Positions 58,724-62,921 of a stretch of 62,921 nt of DNA are shown piece after piece (position 1 is the first letter of the stretch; each line of letters starts with the position of its first letter). The position numbers and the translations under genes are program-made. The notes beneath the pieces were generated by a model. The model saw only the letters and a list, made by a program, of their open reading frames with translations, was not told the origin of the DNA and ran no database searches. The DNA is taken from assembly GCA_003284565.1 (NCBI GenBank), contig QBXO01000007.1, forward strand, positions 1 through 62,921, given 5' to 3'. The DNA comes from SAR116 cluster bacterium AG-321-K23 (lineage in GTDB: Bacteria; Pseudomonadota; Alphaproteobacteria; Puniceispirillales; Marisalimonadaceae).

Positions 58724-60403
58724 ATGAATAACCCACAATATGTATATTCAATGTATAAATTAAGCAAGGTTTACCCTGGAGGTAAACAAGTAATTAAAGA
58801 TATGAGTTTGTCTTTTTTACCTGGAGCTAAAATAGGAGTTCTCGGAGGAAATGGAGCTGGTAAATCAACTCTACTAAAAATCATAGCTGGTGTTGATAAT
58901 GAATATAATGGAGAGGCGAAATTAGCTGACGGAATAAAAGTGGGATATTTAGCTCAAGAACCAGAGCTAAATAATAATTTAAATGTTTATGAAAATGTAA
59001 TGGAAGGGATGGCTGAAGCAAAAAGACTTGTAGACGATTTTAATGCTATTTCTTTAAAATTCTCAGAGGATTTAACTGAAGATGAGATGGACCAAGTCAT
59101 TGCAAAGCAAGGTGAGTTGCAAGAACAAATTGATAATATGGATGCATGGGATTTAGATAGAAAAGCGGAAATAGCTATGGATGCACTGAGCCTACCACCA
59201 GCAGAAGCAAAGATAGCTCATTTGTCTGGTGGTGAAAAAAGAAGAGTTGCTTTAGCCCAATTACTATTATCAAATCCAGATTTTTTATTGCTAGACGAAC
59301 CAACGAATCATTTAGACGCTCTTTCTGTAGCATGGCTACAAAGATTTCTTCATGATTTTCAAGGTACTGTTGTAACAATAACTCATGACAGATATTTTTT
59401 AGATGAAGTTGCCGGCTGGATTTTAGAACTAGACCGTGGAGAAGGTATACCTTTTAAAGGTAACTATTCTGGTTGGCTGGAGCAAAAGCAAAAGCGACTT
59501 GAACTTGAGGGCAAACAAGAGGAAGCAAGAAAAAGAAAAATTAAAGAAGAAATAGAGTGGATAAAGTCAGCACCTAGAGCTAGACAAGCAAAATCAAAGG
59601 CTAGAATAACCTCTTATGAAGAATTAGTCTCAAAAGAACAGAAAAAAGAAATTAATGCTGGAAACCTTGTAATACCACCTGCGCCTAGACTTGGTGATGA
59701 TGTAATAACTTTTAAAAACGTTAGTAAGTCTTTTGACGATAAATTATTAATTGATAATCTTAGTTTTAAACTACCTCCAGGAGGAATTATAGGTGTTATT
59801 GGAGCAAATGGTGCAGGTAAGACTACGCTATTTAGATTAATAACTAAAGAGGAAGAACCAAACAATGGGGAAATCTCAATTGGTGAAACTGTAGGGTTAA
59901 ACTATGTTGATCAAACAAGAGATGTTTTAAAACCAGACCAGAATGTATGGCAGTCTATTAGTGATGGACTAGATGAAATACAAATAGGTAAAAAGACTAT
60001 TCAAAGTAGAGCTTATGTTGGTCAATTTAATTTTAAGGGATCTGATCAACAAAAAATTGTGAGTCAGTTGTCTGGAGGAGAAAGAAATAGGGTACATCTA
60101 GCAAAGATGTTAAAAGATCCAGGTAATGTTTTACTTTTGGATGAGCCTACTAATGATCTGGATGTTGATACCTTACGAGCATTAGAAGAAGCAATTCTTG
60201 ATTTTTCAGGATGCGTAGTTGTAATTTCACATGATAGATGGTTTTTAAATAAGCTTGCTACACATATTCTAGCTTTTGAGGGTGGAAGTCATGTAGAATG
60301 GTTTGAAGGAAATTACCAAGAGTATGAGTTAGACAAAAAAAGAAGATTTGGTGAAGAAGCACTTAATCCAAAACGAATAAAATATAAACCAATTTTAAGA
60401 TGA
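58724..60403 (+). CDS. ettA: Energy-dependent translational throttle protein EttA (ABC-F)
   Basis: The 559-aa ABC-F protein has two nucleotide-binding domains (Walker A GGNGAGKST and GANGAGKTT; signatures LSGGEKRRVAL and LSGGERNRVHL; LLDEPTNHLD and LLDEPTNDLD), an arm insertion in the first, and a linker with the WIKSAPRARQAKSKARI motif of EttA. It binds the ribosomal E site and gates the first peptide bond by ADP/ATP ratio. GAGGTAA precedes the ATG. Confidence 0.97.
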   Translation: MNNPQYVYSMYKLSKVYPGGKQVIKDMSLSFLPGAKIGVLGGNGAGKSTLLKIIAGVDNEYNGEAKLADGIKVGYLAQEPELNNNLNVYENVMEGMAEAKRLVDDFNAISLKFSEDLTEDEMDQVIAKQGELQEQIDNMDAWDLDRKAEIAMDALSLPPAEAKIAHLSGGEKRRVALAQLLLSNPDFLLLDEPTNHLDALSVAWLQRFLHDFQGTVVTITHDRYFLDEVAGWILELDRGEGIPFKGNYSGWLEQKQKRLELEGKQEEARKRKIKEEIEWIKSAPRARQAKSKARITSYEELVSKEQKKEINAGNLVIPPAPRLGDDVITFKNVSKSFDDKLLIDNLSFKLPPGGIIGVIGANGAGKTTLFRLITKEEEPNNGEISIGETVGLNYVDQTRDVLKPDQNVWQSISDGLDEIQIGKKTIQSRAYVGQFNFKGSDQQKIVSQLSGGERNRVHLAKMLKDPGNVLLLDEPTNDLDVDTLRALEEAILDFSGCVVVISHDRWFLNKLATHILAFEGGSHVEWFEGNYQEYELDKKRRFGEEALNPKRIKYKPILR

Positions 60404-60404
60404 T

Positions 60405-61049
60405 TTATTTATCTTTAGTCATCTTATTCAACAAGATGTCAAAGTTACCTCTATTTTTTCTTAAAATGGACAAAGCTTCAGCTTTTTGTGAACTTACTAA
60501 TGATATGCCTTCTATTTCTAGATCAAGGATAAGAACAGATCCATTTTTGTTTGCTGCTAGTTTCCATAAAAGATTTACATCAGGCTTTTTCTTATTTGGG
60601 TCTTGAATTAATCCTTTAACATATATTAGTTTTTCTCCCCTTTTTTCTGATTTAGTTGGCTTATAAGATAAATTTGCAAGAGTGTTTAAGTGTTCTTCAA
60701 TAGTAAGAACTATTTGTTTAAGTAAAGCAGTTTTATACATTTCTCTTTGTTTTTCTGAGGACTTTTTCCAAAAAGTTCCAGTAGTAGCTTTGCTCATAAA
60801 ATCTAGGTTAATATACTTTTTAATTAATAATTCAATTTTTAAGGATCTCTCATTGGGTTCTAGTTTTATTGTGTCAATAGCATGTTTTTGAGCCTCTATA
60901 ATCATTTGTTGAATAGTAGATTCACCCATTCTCAAATCATCTGAAAAAGATTTAGCAATATTAACGTTAAAAATTACAAAAATTAAAAACGTATGACTTA
61001 AAAACTTGCTTATTTTTTTTCTAATCCAAAAACTTTTCAAACTCTGCAT
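60405..61049 (-). CDS. mlaC: MlaC/Ttg2D-family phospholipid-binding protein
   Basis: The protein of about 214 aa has an N-terminal signal segment (FLSHTFLIFVIFNVNIAKSFS) and the MlaC helical fold (YINLDFMSKATTGTFWKKSSEKQREMYKTA). MlaC ferries phospholipids between MlaA and the inner-membrane MlaFEDB. I start it at the ATG 61049; the frame is open further upstream within mlaA, without a fitting start. It overlaps mlaA by 29 bases. No mlaDEF genes follow in the window. Confidence 0.85.
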   Translation of the reverse strand: MQSLKSFWIRKKISKFLSHTFLIFVIFNVNIAKSFSDDLRMGESTIQQMIIEAQKHAIDTIKLEPNERSLKIELLIKKYINLDFMSKATTGTFWKKSSEKQREMYKTALLKQIVLTIEEHLNTLANLSYKPTKSEKRGEKLIYVKGLIQDPNKKKPDVNLLWKLAANKNGSVLILDLEIEGISLVSSQKAEALSILRKNRGNFDILLNKMTKDK

Positions 61050-61761
61050 CCAAATTGTTATTTTTATTCTCAATATATTTTTCACTATAAATTTCATTAC
61101 GCCTATTTTGTAGATAGAAGGATCTAATTTTGATATAGGGATCTGCTGAAAGATAAATGTTATCAATGGTTTTTGACATTTTACCTCTTTTGTCAATTAT
61201 ATTAATAGGAATTTCAGCTAAGTTTAAATCATCAAGTGAATTAGTAGACAAAGTTGCCATATTTTGTTTGTCTATGATTGTTCCAGTAAAATCCCTAGTA
61301 GTTTTTGGTCCAATAAAGGGCACCATCAAAAAGGGTCCTTCTGAAACATTTAACCAAGCAAGGGTTGATCCAAAATCTCTCTTTTTAATAACAGTTTCGC
61401 CTTTATCTAGATCATAAAAACCTAAGGTAAGCCCATTTAGTAGAAATTTAGCAGATGCTAACATCGTATTTTCCATATCTGTTTGTAAAGCACTGTTAAT
61501 TATTGTACTAGGCGTGTCCATCCATTGTAGATGATTACTAACACCTGTTCTAATTTTTGCAGGAATTTTTTTGACATAAGTTTTGCTTACAGGTGATATT
61601 ATTTCCTGATCTACATATTTATTAAATTGAAATACATTTCTATTTATTTTTTCGAATGGATCTTTGTTTTCAGATGCAAACTTAGTAGAATTTGAGCATC
61701 CATTTAAAATAAATAAAGCTGTTATCAACTTTACAAATAAAAATTTATATTTTTTAGTCAT
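61021..61761 (-). CDS. mlaA: MlaA (VacJ) outer-membrane lipoprotein
   Basis: The 246-aa protein has a lipobox ILNGC with Cys22 as lipid site and the VacJ core (DPFEKINRNVFQFNKYVD, VSNHLQWMDTPSTIINSALQ, DFGSTLAWLNVSEGPFLMVPFIGPKTTRD). It removes mislocalised phospholipid from the outer leaflet and hands it to MlaC, encoded directly after it. The gene is divergent from uvrD across a 132-base gap. Confidence 0.94.
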   Translation of the reverse strand: MTKKYKFLFVKLITALFILNGCSNSTKFASENKDPFEKINRNVFQFNKYVDQEIISPVSKTYVKKIPAKIRTGVSNHLQWMDTPSTIINSALQTDMENTMLASAKFLLNGLTLGFYDLDKGETVIKKRDFGSTLAWLNVSEGPFLMVPFIGPKTTRDFTGTIIDKQNMATLSTNSLDDLNLAEIPINIIDKRGKMSKTIDNIYLSADPYIKIRSFYLQNRRNEIYSEKYIENKNNNLDAEFEKFLD

Positions 61762-61870
61762 TAAATAAACACTTATTAATCACTTATGTTAAAAATTATT
61801 ATTATTTATTTGTTAATTTTCTACAAGTTAAACCATCAATATGTTAAAAATATGTTAGTATTACTCTTAA

Positions 61871-61884
61871 ATTCTTATAAGAAT
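61871..61884. repeat. Perfect 14-base palindrome ahead of the UvrD-type helicase gene
   Basis: ATTCTTATAAGAAT reads the same on both strands and lies 9 bases before the ATG at 61894, in the divergent mlaA/uvrD gap. It could be an operator or a short hairpin over the ribosome-binding region. It does not match the alphaproteobacterial LexA site. Confidence 0.3.
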
Positions 61885-61893
61885 ATTTAAATT

Positions 61894-62921
61894 ATGACTC
61901 AATTTTATAATCATCAAGCATTTGTAGACCTTAATGATTCTCAAAAAGAAGCTGTGAAAAATCTTGATGGTCCGTTATTAGTGCTTTCTGGTGCAGGAAC
62001 AGGAAAAACCAGAGTTCTTACTGCAAGACTAGCAAACTTATTATATAGTAATAAGACTAAGCCTTGGAATATTCTTGCGGTAACTTTCACTAATAAAGCT
62101 GCAAAAGAAATGAGAACCAGACTTGAAAGTTTAATTGGGCCATCAGCAAACTCGGTGTGGTTAGGTACTTTCCATTCAATAGCTGCTAGAATATTACGAG
62201 AAAATGCAGAAGTTGTAGGTTTAAATTCAAATTATACAATTATAACTCCAGATGATCAGATTAGGCTTCTAAAACAAATAATGATTGATCAAGATATTGA
62301 CATTAAAAAGTTTACACCAAAAGCAATGTCTAATTTAATTAGTTCTTGGAAAGATAAAGGTTATAAACCAGATGACATAAATCAATCAGATAATGATTTC
62401 TTTGCTAATGGTAAAGCAATAAATATATATAAATCTTACCAATCAAGATTAGTAACTTTAAATTCTGCTGATTTTGGTGATTTACTATTATATAACTTGA
62501 CTATATTTTCGGAACATTTAGACATATTACAAAAATATCAATCTAAAATTTTATATTTTCTAGTTGATGAATATCAAGACACAAATACTATTCAATATTT
62601 ATGGCTTAAATTATTTGCAAATAAATCTCAAAATATTTGTTGTGTAGGGGATGATGATCAATCTATTTATGGTTGGCGTGGCGCACAAGTCGGAAATATT
62701 TTAAAATTTGAAAAGGATTATACTTCAGCAAAGGTAATAAGATTAGAAGAAAATTACAGATCAACTGGCCGAATATTAGAAGCTGCCAACAGTATCATTG
62801 CCAATAATAAAGAAAGATTAATTAAAAAACTTAAAACTTCTTCTGGGGATGGAGACAAAATAGATTTAATCTCTGTCTGGGATGGTGTTGAAGAAGCTAG
62901 AATAACCAGCTTAGAAATTGA
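61894..62921 (+). CDS. UvrD/PcrA-type SF1 DNA helicase, 5' part
   Basis: The first 342 codons are present; the gene runs off the window. Motifs seen are the Q-motif DLNDSQKEAV, Walker A GAGTGKTRVLTAR, FTNKAAKEM, GTFHSIAARILRE, Walker B LVDEYQDTN, GDDDQSIYGWRGA and LEENYRSTG. These identify the UvrD/PcrA group (3'-5' repair helicase). RecB and Rep types fit less well. Confidence 0.95.
   Translation, partial: MTQFYNHQAFVDLNDSQKEAVKNLDGPLLVLSGAGTGKTRVLTARLANLLYSNKTKPWNILAVTFTNKAAKEMRTRLESLIGPSANSVWLGTFHSIAARILRENAEVVGLNSNYTIITPDDQIRLLKQIMIDQDIDIKKFTPKAMSNLISSWKDKGYKPDDINQSDNDFFANGKAINIYKSYQSRLVTLNSADFGDLLLYNLTIFSEHLDILQKYQSKILYFLVDEYQDTNTIQYLWLKLFANKSQNICCVGDDDQSIYGWRGAQVGNILKFEKDYTSAKVIRLEENYRSTGRILEAANSIIANNKERLIKKLKTSSGDGDKIDLISVWDGVEEARITSLEI

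Noticed and set aside
1-62921. CRISPR array, prophage, insertion sequence or integron
   Set aside because: No regularly spaced repeats, transposase, integrase or phage structural genes were seen on either strand.

Overview
This is an AT-rich (roughly 30% G+C by eye), densely packed chromosomal segment of an alphaproteobacterium. Gene content and order point there: carAB next to greA; yqeY-dnaG-rpoD; zapA-6S RNA-5-FTHF cyclo-ligase; yebC-ruvCAB-ybgC-tolQRAB-pal-cpoB-tilS-ftsH-folP-glmM-thiD; serC-serA behind a serC-type leader; hisZ-purA; and rluD/rpoH. The low G+C, very short intergenic gaps and overlapping gene ends suggest a streamlined, probably marine, lineage (HIMB59/AEGEAN-169-like or similar). 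That placement is inference.

Layout. 1-9.1 kb: the tail of an aspartate aminotransferase, the repair/redox pair msrP-selO, an ELM1-family gene, an Lrp-type regulator, then greA-carB-carA on the minus strand. 9.4-13.8 kb: yqeY, dnaG, rpoD and a tRNA with a CAU anticodon, probably tRNA-Ile2. 13.9-17.9 kb: a three-gene sugar-acid cassette (IlvD/Edd-type dehydratase, RraA-like, UxaA-like). 17.9-21.1 kb, minus: ispB, a CI/S24-like regulator, a TrmA/RlmD-type RNA methyltransferase and a small RHH protein. 21.1-26.1 kb, plus: a TrmN6-like methylase, an SohB-like protease, a small anchored zinc-ribbon protein and glyQS. 26.0-31.1 kb, minus: rpmE, a MotA/ExbB-like plus OmpA/MotB-like pair, an inositol-phosphatase-fold protein lacking most catalytic residues, efp and a class I aldolase. 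31.3-48.7 kb: one uninterrupted plus-strand run from a coiled-coil gene and zapA through the RuvABC, Tol-Pal, FtsH and cell-wall/folate/thiamine genes to thiD. 48.7-62.9 kb: a GST, serC-serA, hisZ, purA, rpoH, rluD, a small membrane protein, a threonine aldolase, a YggT-like protein, ettA, mlaA-mlaC and the start of uvrD/pcrA.

How the genes work together. Most are housekeeping: transcription (rpoD, rpoH, greA, 6S RNA), replication and repair (dnaG, ruvABC, uvrD), translation (glyQS, efp, ettA, rpmE, tilS acting on the tRNA-Ile2), envelope integrity (tol-pal, mlaA/mlaC, ftsH, glmM) and biosynthesis (pyrimidine/arginine, serine, histidine, purine, folate, thiamine, quinone tail). The sugar-acid cassette is the only clear accessory catabolic module. 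No gap between genes exceeds about 300 bases once the tRNA and 6S RNA are counted. I see no insertion sequence, prophage, CRISPR array, toxin-antitoxin pair or defence island.

The main oddities are: a 5-formyltetrahydrofolate cyclo-ligase split by a -1 frame change at an A10 tract; a degenerate SuhB/IMPase-like protein upstream in the transcript from the MotAB-like pair; all eight convergent gene pairs overlapping or abutting at their stops; divergent rluD and a small membrane gene whose start codons share one CATG; and several non-ATG starts. I do not see a convincing entirely new system. The MotA/OmpA-like pair and the sugar-acid cassette are the best candidates for uncharacterised function.
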